From Lachnospiraceae bacterium (GTDB lineage Bacteria > Bacillota > Clostridia > Lachnospirales > Lachnospiraceae), in NCBI GenBank assembly GCA_024697505.1, contig JAILFQ010000287.1, positions 1 to 6,347 on the forward strand: 6,347 nt of DNA. Reading direction: 5' to 3'. The position numbers and the translations under genes are program-made. The notes beneath the pieces are model-generated. The model was not told where the DNA came from, did no database searches, and saw only the letters and a program-made list of their open reading frames with translations. How positions within the stretch are numbered: position 1 is the stretch's first letter; the number at the start of each line of letters is the position of its first letter. Positions 1-5,933 of the stretch are shown in pieces.

Positions 1-209
1 CAAATAAAAAGGTCTGCCTTCCCGGCTTTAATTGTTTTTAATCTGCTTACATAAGAATCCGGGCCTATATCCGCAAGGGTTGTACCGGAAACCGCTTCTT
101 TTATCATTTCGTACCCTTTCTTTTCGCACAAAACATCCGCAAAGGAAACTCCCCCGGAAGCGGCTCCATAAGTTACTGAGGAACCCAAAAAAACTATAGT
201 TTTACTCAT
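1..209 (-). CDS. SGNH/GDSL-family hydrolase, N-terminal fragment (3' end outside window)
   Basis: Reading leftward from the ATG at 209, the frame stays open to the window edge and gives 69 residues beginning MSKTIVFLGSSVTYG. The GSSVTYG block (residues 9-15) is the block I nucleophile motif of SGNH hydrolases, with Ser11 as expected catalytic serine; here the usual Asp of GDS is Ser, a variant common in Firmicute members. SGTT at 41-44 fits block II with Gly42 as oxyanion-hole residue. The Asp/His catalytic pair would lie in the missing part. The family hydrolyses esters or acyl groups on lipids, carbohydrates or cell-wall polymers; the substrate cannot be told. There is no signal peptide, so it is probably cytoplasmic. 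It starts 5 bases after the stop of the thioesterase gene, so the two are almost certainly co-transcribed. The AAAGG/AGGG-rich stretch just upstream, inside the end of the thioesterase gene, serves as ribosome binding site. Confidence 0.85.
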   Translation of the reverse strand, partial: MSKTIVFLGSSVTYGAASGGVSFADVLCEKKGYEMIKEAVSGTTLADIGPDSYVSRLKTIKAGKADLFI

Positions 210-214
210 TTACC

Positions 215-631
215 CTACCTTTCGCTTTCTGCAAGAGATGTTAAAAGTTCGAAAAGCTCCGGAAATTCCTTATTTAATCTTACAAGCTTTCCCTCTTTAT
301 TTAAAAAACAATGCTCGGACTTTCCTTCAAACACAGTCTTTCCATCCGCATTTTTCATTAAATAAGAAAATTTAAGTACCACACCCTTAAATTCCGAAAC
401 CTTTACACTAACTTCCACCTCGTCCGGAAATGTGGTTGCGGTTTTATATTTGCATTCCACTGCGGTTACGGGAGAGATCACTCCCTGCTCTTCAAGTTTT
501 TCATAACCCCAGCCTATCTTGTTAAAAAAATCAATTCTTGCCTCTTCCATCCAGTGAACATAGTTTGCATGGTGTGTAATCCCCATTTTATCGGTTTCGT
601 AGTAACATACTGTATGCTTATATGGTTCCAT
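215..631 (-). CDS. Acyl-CoA thioesterase, hotdog fold (4HBT/YbgC/FadM type)
   Basis: A 138-residue protein, the normal length for a single hotdog domain. The N-terminus reads YYETDKMGITHHANYVHWME (residues 10-29), the hallmark of 4-hydroxybenzoyl-CoA thioesterase/YbgC proteins: Asp14 matches the catalytic Asp, HANY (21-24) begins the central hotdog helix, and EEAR (29-32) continues it. The remainder alternates strand-like segments (VEVSVKVSEF, VVLKFSYLM) as the fold requires. The family cleaves acyl- or aroyl-CoA thioesters in the cytoplasm; the physiological acyl group is not evident. The start is secure: a near-perfect AGGAGGAG (636-643) lies 4 bases before the ATG (631). It is the first gene of a leftward unit with the SGNH hydrolase, suggesting paired acyl-group hydrolysis or housekeeping. 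A good promoter precedes it at 661-689. Confidence 0.93.
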   Translation of the reverse strand: MEPYKHTVCYYETDKMGITHHANYVHWMEEARIDFFNKIGWGYEKLEEQGVISPVTAVECKYKTATTFPDEVEVSVKVSEFKGVVLKFSYLMKNADGKTVFEGKSEHCFLNKEGKLVRLNKEFPELFELLTSLAESER

Positions 632-660
632 AAGTCTCCTCCTAAAAAATATCTTATAAA

Positions 661-689
661 ATTTTAAAACTGTATATGTGATAAGGCAA
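661..689 (-). promoter_or_regulatory. Sigma-A-type promoter for the thioesterase/SGNH unit
   Basis: On the minus strand TTGCCT (684-689) and TAAAAT (661-666) are separated by exactly 17 bases, close to the TTGACA-N17-TATAAT consensus. The start of transcription would fall near 654, giving a short leader with the AGGAGGAG site at 636-643. A 10-bp AT-only palindrome (657-666) overlaps the -10, but is too simple to call an operator. Identified by eye only. Confidence 0.6.
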
Positions 690-734
690 GCATTTTGAAC
701 CTATTTAATTCTTTTTTTACAAAAGCCAAAGGTA

Positions 735-740
735 TATAAT
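735..740 (+). promoter_or_regulatory. Perfect -10 box TATAAT for the tetR-family gene
   Basis: TATAAT at 735-740 is a perfect -10. The matching -35 position (712-717) falls in a T run (TTTTTT, 17-base spacer), only a weak match. Transcription would begin near 747, leaving only a few bases before the AAAGGAG ribosome site at 749-755. This supports the ATG at 763 as the true start, because the upstream in-frame ATGs at 739 and 742 would lie upstream of the message start. The promoter is back-to-back with the thioesterase promoter, so one bound regulator could affect both. Confidence 0.5.
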
Positions 741-762
741 GATGTGGCAAAGGAGAAAACAA

Positions 763-1320
763 ATGGCAGATTTAATGAAACAGGCTTTAAAACAGTCCTT
801 CCTTGGGCTACTTAACGAAATGCCCCTGGGAAAGATAACCGTAAAAATGATAACCGATAATTGTCGTGTGAACCGGAATTCCTTTTACTATCATTACCAC
901 GACATTCCGGAACTTATAGAAGAAATAGTAAAAGAAGAAGCGGACAGCATAATAAGCGCCTACCCTAATGTGGATTCCATAGAAACCTGCATAAAATGCG
1001 CTCTGGAATTTGCAACCAGAAACCAGAAAGCTCTTTACCACATATACTCTTCCGTTTCCAGAGACATTTTTGAAAGATACCTTTGGAATGTTTGCGACTA
1101 TGTGCTTACAAACTATGCAAAAATGATTCTTAAAAATATAGAAGTGGACGAATTTGACTTCCAGACCATACTAAAATTCTACAAAAGCGCAGTTTTTGGC
1201 ATGGTAATCTACCTCTTCGACCACAAGGGAGATACGGATACGGACAGACAGATCTCCCGCTTTTGCGAACTCTCCCACGGAATGATAGAAGAAATGATCG
1301 TGCGTGCGGCAAAAAGATAA
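763..1320 (+). CDS. TetR/AcrR-family transcriptional regulator
   Basis: 185 residues when started at the ATG at 763, the usual TetR length. AAAGGAG (749-755) lies 7 bases before this ATG; in-frame ATGs at 739 and 742 have a poorer site and overlap the -10 box. Residues 5-47 form the DNA-binding domain: the helix KQALKQSFLGLLNEMPLGK, then ITVKMITDNCRVNRNSFYYH (25-44), the classic TetR helix-turn-helix with the NRxSFYYHYHD recognition-helix ending. The rest is an all-helical ligand-binding/dimerisation region of the type often annotated as TetR_C in Firmicutes. It presumably acts as a dimeric repressor released by a small ligand. The gene lies directly upstream of, and codirectional with, the MMPL transporter and heptad-repeat genes, the common arrangement for a local efflux regulator. 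A palindrome overlapping the transporter's -35 (1457-1476) is the candidate site. The ligand is unknown. Confidence 0.93.
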   Translation: MADLMKQALKQSFLGLLNEMPLGKITVKMITDNCRVNRNSFYYHYHDIPELIEEIVKEEADSIISAYPNVDSIETCIKCALEFATRNQKALYHIYSSVSRDIFERYLWNVCDYVLTNYAKMILKNIEVDEFDFQTILKFYKSAVFGMVIYLFDHKGDTDTDRQISRFCELSHGMIEEMIVRAAKR

Positions 1321-1367
1321 AAAATGTACTTAAGGTAAAAAATCTTAAGAAAAAATAAACTCAGAAT

Positions 1368-1410
1368 AAATGGCAAATTAAGAAAAACGCCGAAAAAACG
1401 CCATTTCTTA
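1368..1410 (+). repeat. Tandem 10/11-bp repeat inside two mutually exclusive weak hairpins
   Basis: GAAAAACGCC (1382-1391) is followed directly by GAAAAAACGCC (1392-1402), a tandem pair differing by one A. Around it, AAATGGC (1368-1374) can pair with GCCATTT (1400-1406), and TAAGAAA (1379-1385) can pair with TTTCTTA (1404-1410). Both pairings use 1404-1406, so only one can form at a time. CTTAAG also occurs twice upstream (1329-1334, 1344-1349). All stems are short and AU-rich; they may simply be 3' untranslated sequence of the regulator gene. Confidence 0.4.
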
Positions 1411-1422
1411 GATATTTTTAGT

Positions 1423-1457
1423 CTCGTGCCTAAATTTTAGGCACGAGTATTTTTTTG
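1423..1457 (+). terminator. Strong intrinsic terminator after the tetR-family gene
   Basis: CTCGTGCCTAAA (1423-1434) and TTTAGGCACGAG (1436-1447) form a perfect 12-bp inverted repeat around one base, in practice a 9-10 bp GC-containing stem with a tiny AU loop. It is followed by TATTTTTTT (1448-1456). It lies 103 bases beyond the tetR-family stop and so separates that gene from the transporter pair. There is no A tract on the left side, so it should act only rightward. Confidence 0.9.
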
Positions 1458-1476
1458 TTCGTTTTCAAAAACAAAC
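1457..1476 (+). promoter_or_regulatory. Candidate TetR operator palindrome
   Basis: GTTCGTTTT (1457-1465) and AAAACAAAC (1468-1476) are inverted arms of 9 bp with one mismatch (1460/1473) around a 2-bp centre CA. The element covers the proposed -35 hexamer of the transporter promoter (1462-1467), where a bound repressor would block RNA polymerase. Size and symmetry suit a TetR dimer, and the regulator gene is immediately upstream. The arms are AT-rich, which lowers confidence; no equally good copy is seen ahead of the regulator gene itself. Confidence 0.45.
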
Positions 1477-1490
1477 TCCATGGATAAAAT
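1462..1490 (+). promoter_or_regulatory. Candidate promoter of the MMPL/heptad-protein operon
   Basis: TTTTCA (1462-1467, four of six to consensus) and TAAAAT (1485-1490, five of six) are spaced by 17 bases, starting just beyond the terminator. Transcription would begin near 1497, leaving a leader of about 40 bases with AAAGGAG at 1522-1528. An 8-bp palindrome TCCATGGA (1477-1484) abuts the -10 and is a second possible protein-binding site. Confidence 0.5.
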
Positions 1491-1538
1491 GTGGACATTA
1501 AAAAAAGCAACCAATCATTTTAAAGGAGAGTGATTTTT

Positions 1539-3614
1539 TTGAAATTTGCAAAATCAATTGTAAAGTATCGAATTCCAATCCTTATAGTGGCATTACTTCT
1601 TATGATCCCTGCCGCAATCGGATATGTGAATACGAGAGTTAACTACGATATGCTGGATTATCTTCCTGAAGATATGGACACTGTCGTAGGACAGAACGAA
1701 CTGCTTGAAGACTTCGGAAAGGGTGCCTTTTCACTGATGATAGTTGAAAATATGGCCCCAAAAGAAGTAAGCGCACTTAAAGACAAAATTGAAAATGTAG
1801 ATCACGTAGACACCGTTCTCTGGTACGATTCCCTGGCTGATATAAATCTTCCTATGGAACTGCTTCCGGAAAGCGTGTTCAACGAATTTAACACCGAGAA
1901 CTCCACAATGCTTGCCATCTTCTTCGACTCTTCCACATCCGCAGATACAACAATGGATGCAATAAGAGAAATAAGAAAGATTGCCGGAGAAAAGTGTTTT
2001 GTATCCGGTATGTCCGCTCTTGTAACGGATCTTAAGGACCTTTGCGAGGAAGAGGAACCTATTTATGTAGGGCTTGCGGTTCTTGCAGCACTCATTGCAA
2101 TGCAGATACTTCTCGACGGTTTCCTTATTCCTTTTGTATTCCTTCTTTCCATTGGAATAATGGTAATGATAAACCTTGGAACAAACTACTTCCTTGGAGA
2201 AATATCCTACATTACAAAAGCACTGTCTGCAGTACTACAGCTTGCCGTAACAATGGACTATTCCATCTTCCTTTGGCACAGCTACAATGAAGAACTTACA
2301 AGGACAAAAGATAAAAAGGAAGCTATGGCTCTTGCCATTAAACACACCTTTACCTCCGTTGCAGGAAGTTCCGTAACAACAATCGCAGGCTTTATAGCTC
2401 TTTGCTTTATGACTTTCACAATGGGAAGAGACCTTGGAATTGTAATGGCAAAGGGTGTTCTGTTTGGCGTTATAGGTTCTGTAACCGTTCTTCCGGCACT
2501 TATACTTATACTCGACAAGCCGCTTCAGAAAACAAGACATAAGTCCATAATTCCTGATACAGAAAAATTTGCAAAAGGTCTTGTTAAGATATTCCCTGTA
2601 TTCATTATCCTCTTTATAGCCCTTGTGCCTCCTGCCTACTACGGTTACAGCAAGACAAAGGATGAAGTTTACTACGATATGGGAAGCTGTCTTCCACAAG
2701 ATATTGCTTATGTTAAAGCCAACGAAAAGCTTGTTAACGACTACGGCATAGCAGCAACGCATATGGTTCTTGTAGACAGAGACATTGCCGAAAGAGACCT
2801 TAGAAACATGCTTAAAGAAATGAAGAATACCGATGGAGTCAAATATGTTCTTGGGCTTGAAGAGTTCCTTGGACCTGTAGTTCCTGAAGAAGTTCTTCCT
2901 GAAGAAATCTTAAATAAAGTTAAAAGTGAAAACAGAGAGCTTATACTTATAAACTCAGAATATAAAGTTGCCGGCGATGAAGTAAACAAACAAATAGATA
3001 CTCTTGAGTCCATACTTAAGAAGTACGACCCGACCGGAATGCTTATAGGCGAAGCTCCATGCATGAAAGACATGATAGAAACAACAGACACAGACTTTAA
3101 GGTTGTTAATGCAGTTTCCATCATAGCAATCTTCATTATTATAGCCATTGTTGAAAAGAGCGTAACACTTCCTATTATTCTTATTTCCGTAATAGAATCC
3201 GCCATCTTTATTAACCTTGGCCTTCCTCACTACATGGGAACTTCTCTTCCGTTCATTGCACCTATTTGCATAAGTACCATCCAGCTTGGTGCAACAGTGG
3301 ACTATGCAATACTTATGACTACCAGATACAAGTCCGAAAGAGCCAACGGTAATTCCAAGAAAGAATCTGTAATTACCGCTCTTGCAGCATCCATTCCTTC
3401 CATAATAGTTTCCGGTATGGGCCTTTTTGCAGCAACCTTCGGAGTAGCAATGTACTCCAACTTAGACATTATAAAGTCTATGTGCATGCTTATGGCAAGG
3501 GGCGCAATTATAAGTATTGTAATGGTAATCTTTGTTCTTCCTGCTCTTCTTCTCCTTTTTGACGGAGTAATAAGAAAAACAACCGCAGGAATGAAATGCA
3601 AGGTAAACAAATAA
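1539..3614 (+). CDS. MMPL/RND-superfamily membrane transporter
   Basis: 691 residues from a TTG start at 1539, 10 bases after AGGAG (1524-1528). The in-frame GTG at 1530 is only 1 base from AGGAG, too close, and the TTG gives a clean MKFAKS N-terminus. The protein is an internal duplication of two six-helix halves. TM1 is at about 12-30, an extracytoplasmic loop at 31-175, TM2-TM6 at 176-325, TM7 at 352-370, a second loop at 371-520 and TM8-TM12 at 522-674. Each half carries an Asp-Tyr pair in its fourth helix (MDYSIFL, D240/Y241; VDYAILM, D588/Y589), matching the proton-relay Asp-Tyr pairs known from MmpL3, and each ends VLPAL (317-321; 666-670). It therefore looks proton-coupled and intact. 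MMPL proteins export lipids, hydrophobic compounds or drugs; the substrate here is unknown. It is codirectional with a secreted heptad-repeat protein 21 bases downstream and lies under a likely TetR-controlled promoter. Confidence 0.93.
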   Translation: MKFAKSIVKYRIPILIVALLLMIPAAIGYVNTRVNYDMLDYLPEDMDTVVGQNELLEDFGKGAFSLMIVENMAPKEVSALKDKIENVDHVDTVLWYDSLADINLPMELLPESVFNEFNTENSTMLAIFFDSSTSADTTMDAIREIRKIAGEKCFVSGMSALVTDLKDLCEEEEPIYVGLAVLAALIAMQILLDGFLIPFVFLLSIGIMVMINLGTNYFLGEISYITKALSAVLQLAVTMDYSIFLWHSYNEELTRTKDKKEAMALAIKHTFTSVAGSSVTTIAGFIALCFMTFTMGRDLGIVMAKGVLFGVIGSVTVLPALILILDKPLQKTRHKSIIPDTEKFAKGLVKIFPVFIILFIALVPPAYYGYSKTKDEVYYDMGSCLPQDIAYVKANEKLVNDYGIAATHMVLVDRDIAERDLRNMLKEMKNTDGVKYVLGLEEFLGPVVPEEVLPEEILNKVKSENRELILINSEYKVAGDEVNKQIDTLESILKKYDPTGMLIGEAPCMKDMIETTDTDFKVVNAVSIIAIFIIIAIVEKSVTLPIILISVIESAIFINLGLPHYMGTSLPFIAPICISTIQLGATVDYAILMTTRYKSERANGNSKKESVITALAASIPSIIVSGMGLFAATFGVAMYSNLDIIKSMCMLMARGAIISIVMVIFVLPALLLLFDGVIRKTTAGMKCKVNK

Positions 3615-3635
3615 ATCAGAAAAGAGGTTAGAATT

Positions 3636-5069
3636 ATGAAGAAAAAACTTTTAAAAAATACATTTTCCGTAACTCTTGCACTTGTACTTGCACTTTGCGG
3701 AAACTTCGGCGTTACAAATGTAATGGCGGCTACTCTTACAAAGGATGAAACAGTCTATGCAATAAAAAATGCTTCCGGTGAAAACCAAAAGGTAATTGTA
3801 AGCGACCACTTAAACACAAAAGATACAAATGATAAAGTAACTGACTCTTCCACTCTTAAAGACATTGAAAATGTTACAGGTTACGAAACATTTACTACCG
3901 GAAAAGACGGCGCTATAGTCTGGAACGCCAAAGGGGATGATATCTATTACAAAGGTACATCCGATAAAGCTCTCCCCGTAGATTTAAAAATAAGCTACAC
4001 ACTTGACGGAAAGACAATATCCGTCGAGGATCTTGCCGGAAAAACAGGTAAGGTTACAATTAAATTTGATTATATCAACAACACAAAAAAGGTTACTGAC
4101 AATAAGTCATTCATTCCTTTTGTAGCACTTACAGCGTTCATCCTTGATAACGACACCTTTACAAATGTAGAAGTTAAAGGCGGAGAAGGAATAAACGATG
4201 GCAACAGGACCATAATTACAGGCTTCGGTCTTCCGGGAGTTAAAGACTACCTCGGAAAGGCAGCCGAAAACATAACAATTCCGGAAGGATTTGAAGTTAG
4301 CGCAGATGTTACTGACTTTAAGTTAGGAATGACTCTTACATTGGTAAGCAACGAGTTTTTAAACGAAAAAAATGAAGACACAGAAAATGCAGCTTTCACA
4401 GATTCTTTCAAAGAACTTATGGAAGGTCTTAACACTTTAAAAGAAAGCAGCTCCGCCTTGGTTGAAGGTGCAGAAGGCATTAAAGACGGTGCCGCTCAGG
4501 TAAACGCAGGTGCTGCTCAGTTAAAGACAGGCCTTGATACCCTCTCTTCTCAAAATGCTGCCCTTGTAGGCGGCGGAGAGCAGATATTTGCTTCTCTTCT
4601 TTTAAGTGCTACAAACGAACTTAAGAATGCAGGCATGAATGTAACCCTTACCGCAGAAAACTATAATACTGTACTTACGGGCGCAATCACAAACTTAACA
4701 AAAGCCGGAATGAGTGCTCAGGCTGAAAAGCTTAAAGGTCTTCTTACCTCTCTTGTAGGATACAATACATTTTTGGACGGCCTTAAAAACTACACTGCAG
4801 GTGTTTCAGCCGCAGCTGCAGGCGCAGAGAATCTTTCTGCCGGTACAGCCGCTTTAAGCGCAGGTTCCGAACAGTTACTTGAAGGCACAAAGACTTATAC
4901 CGACGGTGTTAATCTTCTTTGCAACACCGTAGACGAAAAACTTACAAGCCTTATCACAAAGATAAAAGAACTTAAAGAAGCCGCAGGCAGCTATACAAAC
5001 TATTCCGGAATAGATGATTCCATGACCGGAAAAGTAAGATTTGTTTACAAGACCTCTGAGATAAAATAA
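3636..5069 (+). CDS. Secreted xxxLxxG heptad-repeat protein, probable partner of the MMPL transporter
   Basis: 477 residues; ATG at 3636 with AGAGG (3623-3627) 8 bases upstream. A Sec signal peptide is clear: KKKLLKN, a hydrophobic core at about 10-22, and cleavage near VMA|AT (31/32). Residues 35-245 are strand-rich with no catalytic motif seen. Two blocks of xxxLxxG-like heptads follow: six units at 272-313 (e.g. SSALVEG, AAQLKTG) and seven at 376-424 (e.g. AENLSAG, SEQLLEG), joined by a linker at 314-375. After a final helix (about 425-452) the C-terminus reads NYSGIDDSMTGKVRFVYKTS, an ending I associate with this clostridial family, so it seems complete. There is no C-terminal anchor or LPXTG. 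Similar heptads occur within the extracytoplasmic loops of many Firmicute MMPL proteins, but the MMPL upstream lacks them. I infer an extracytoplasmic stalk or adaptor split off as a separate subunit. The biochemical role is unproven. Confidence 0.85.
   Translation: MKKKLLKNTFSVTLALVLALCGNFGVTNVMAATLTKDETVYAIKNASGENQKVIVSDHLNTKDTNDKVTDSSTLKDIENVTGYETFTTGKDGAIVWNAKGDDIYYKGTSDKALPVDLKISYTLDGKTISVEDLAGKTGKVTIKFDYINNTKKVTDNKSFIPFVALTAFILDNDTFTNVEVKGGEGINDGNRTIITGFGLPGVKDYLGKAAENITIPEGFEVSADVTDFKLGMTLTLVSNEFLNEKNEDTENAAFTDSFKELMEGLNTLKESSSALVEGAEGIKDGAAQVNAGAAQLKTGLDTLSSQNAALVGGGEQIFASLLLSATNELKNAGMNVTLTAENYNTVLTGAITNLTKAGMSAQAEKLKGLLTSLVGYNTFLDGLKNYTAGVSAAAAGAENLSAGTAALSAGSEQLLEGTKTYTDGVNLLCNTVDEKLTSLITKIKELKEAAGSYTNYSGIDDSMTGKVRFVYKTSEIK
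4449..4574 (+). repeat. Heptad block 1 (six xxxLxxG-like units)
   Basis: Within the secreted protein, residues 272-313 divide into six seven-residue units: SSALVEG, AEGIKDG, AAQVNAG, AAQLKTG, LDTLSSQ, NAALVGG. Position 4 is L, I or V in all six and position 7 is Gly in five. The DNA is not an obvious tandem repeat, so the repeat is old and kept at protein level. Confidence 0.85.
4761..4907 (+). repeat. Heptad block 2 (seven xxxLxxG-like units)
   Basis: Residues 376-424 of the secreted protein give seven units in strict register: YNTFLDG, LKNYTAG, VSAAAAG, AENLSAG, TAALSAG, SEQLLEG, TKTYTDG. Gly is at position 7 in all seven; position 4 is L or F or, in three units, Y or A. Together with block 1 this would allow a two-armed helical structure. 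Confidence 0.85.
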
Positions 5070-5084
5070 ACACACATCATTAAC

Positions 5085-5126
5085 AAAAAGGACCGACTGC
5101 TTAAAAGTGGCAGTCGGTTCTTTTTT
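5085..5126. terminator. Bidirectional terminator between convergent genes
   Basis: GGACCGACTGC (5090-5100) pairs with GCAGTCGGTTC (5110-5120) over 11 bp including one G-U pair, with a 9-base loop. On the plus strand TTTTTT (5121-5126) follows; on the minus strand the AAAAA at 5085-5089 reads as TTTTT. It can therefore stop both the transporter operon from the left and the methyltransferase gene (stop at 5168) from the right. Confidence 0.88.
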
Positions 5127-5167
5127 AAGGTGGAAAGTCAAGTATTGCTTTTTTTTAATAAAATTTT

Positions 5168-5746
5168 TTATTTTTTCAGCTTATAGTACCTGCAAGGAAT
5201 TCCGTAAGTATCGTCCGAAAGTTCCGTCTCTGTTTCCATGCCAAGCCTGTCCACCATTCTTTTAACATCTGTTTTTGGATCTCTGCAAAACACTTGAAGA
5301 TAAAGCGCACCATCATCCTTAAGAAATGACATGGCATTCTTGATTAGTCCCTCTGCATTTCCGGACTCTTCTGCTGTGGAGCCGATTATTGTAATAAGAT
5401 CAAACTTCTTTTCAAAAACATGCTTAGCCGCATCATCGCAAATGATGGTAACCCGCCCGATGTTGTTTTCGTTTTGAAGACAACACTTAAAGTTATCTGC
5501 ACACTCCTTGTCTATATCGATGGAGGTAAGGCTTCCCTCAGGTACTTTAAAGGAAAGGTACCTGTCCCAGTAACCTGTGCCTATTCCGACATTAAGGATA
5601 TTAAAGTCCGGTTTTACCGTAAAATTCTCCTCAAAAAAACCTGTAATCTTAAATTCCAGATATTTATTGGCAAGTGAAGTGTTCCATTCTCCCGCTTCTC
5701 CGCCCCAGCATTCTCCGTATATTTCTGCCAGTCTTTTATAATCCAT
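5168..5746 (-). CDS. Class I SAM-dependent methyltransferase, substrate unknown
   Basis: 192 residues; ATG at 5746 with AGGAAG (5752-5757) 5 bases upstream. The Rossmann methyltransferase motifs are in order: motif I ILNVGIGTGYWD (50-61) with the GxGxG SAM loop, the acidic end of strand 2 at LTSIDID (Asp77, ribose contact), ICDDA (102-106, Asp104/105 near the adenine) and FDLITIIG (115-122) as strand 4. LKDDGALYLQVF (about 142-153) fits strand 5. The N-terminus carries a CWGGEAGEW segment (13-21) ahead of the core, which I do not recognise. Length suits a small-molecule or metabolite methyltransferase; no nucleic-acid-binding domain or NPPY-type motif is seen. It stands alone, convergent with the transporter operon and sharing its terminator. 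No clear promoter was found: a TTGACA (minus strand, about 5763-5768) has no -10 at proper spacing. The substrate cannot be inferred. Confidence 0.85.
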   Translation of the reverse strand: MDYKRLAEIYGECWGGEAGEWNTSLANKYLEFKITGFFEENFTVKPDFNILNVGIGTGYWDRYLSFKVPEGSLTSIDIDKECADNFKCCLQNENNIGRVTIICDDAAKHVFEKKFDLITIIGSTAEESGNAEGLIKNAMSFLKDDGALYLQVFCRDPKTDVKRMVDRLGMETETELSDDTYGIPCRYYKLKK

Positions 5747-5768
5747 ATTATCTTCCTTTCTTCTGTCA

Positions 5769-5933
5769 ATTACATAAACAACTGTTACTTCTTTCCTTTA
5801 CTTTATCGGTTGAACCCTTAGAAAGAAGAACAACTGTCTCAACATGACTCGACACGACATTAAGTACGTCACATACCCGGCGAGGAATCCTATAAACCTT
5901 TTGACGATAAGCATTGATTTTGCACCCACAACG
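5769..5933 (-). pseudogene. Relic resembling the C-terminal end of RlmD/RumA-type 23S rRNA uracil methyltransferase
   Basis: Fifty-five codons are open on the minus strand between a TAG (5934-5936) and a TGA (5766-5768), with no ATG and no ribosome site. The stretch includes CDVLNVVSSHVETVVLLSKG (about 5814-5873). HVETVVLLS matches the conserved C-terminal HxExVxLL block of RlmD/RumA/TrmA-type RNA (uracil-5-) methyltransferases, usually preceded by DMFPxTxHVE. Nothing of the SAM fold or catalytic Cys loop is present, and the sequence after SKG is unlike the family. It lies in the same frame as the end of the DUF4143 gene but beyond its natural stop, so is not part of it. I read it as a decayed gene end left by rearrangement. 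The match is from memory of the family. Confidence 0.45.

Noticed and set aside
739..762. Upstream in-frame ATGs (739, 742) as start of the tetR-family gene
   Set aside because: They overlap the TATAAT at 735-740 and so lie upstream of the likely transcript start; AAAGGAG is correctly spaced only for the ATG at 763.
1530..1538. GTG at 1530 as the transporter start
   Set aside because: Only 1 base separates it from AGGAG; the TTG at 1539 has a workable spacing and gives a standard MKFAK-type N-terminus.
2235..3230. Long open frames on the minus strand within the transporter gene
   Set aside because: They lie wholly inside a well-supported gene, show no family motifs and have no ribosome sites; they follow from the codon usage of the coding strand.
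3687..3701. Cys21 in the signal peptide as a lipoprotein attachment site
   Set aside because: The residue before it is Leu (LALC), not Gly, Ala or Ser as a lipobox needs; a VMA|AT signal peptidase I site follows.
5157..5172. AT-only palindrome AATAAAA-TT-TTTTATT at the methyltransferase stop
   Set aside because: No GC pairs and no T tract in the right place on the minus strand; the real terminator is the GC stem at 5090-5120.
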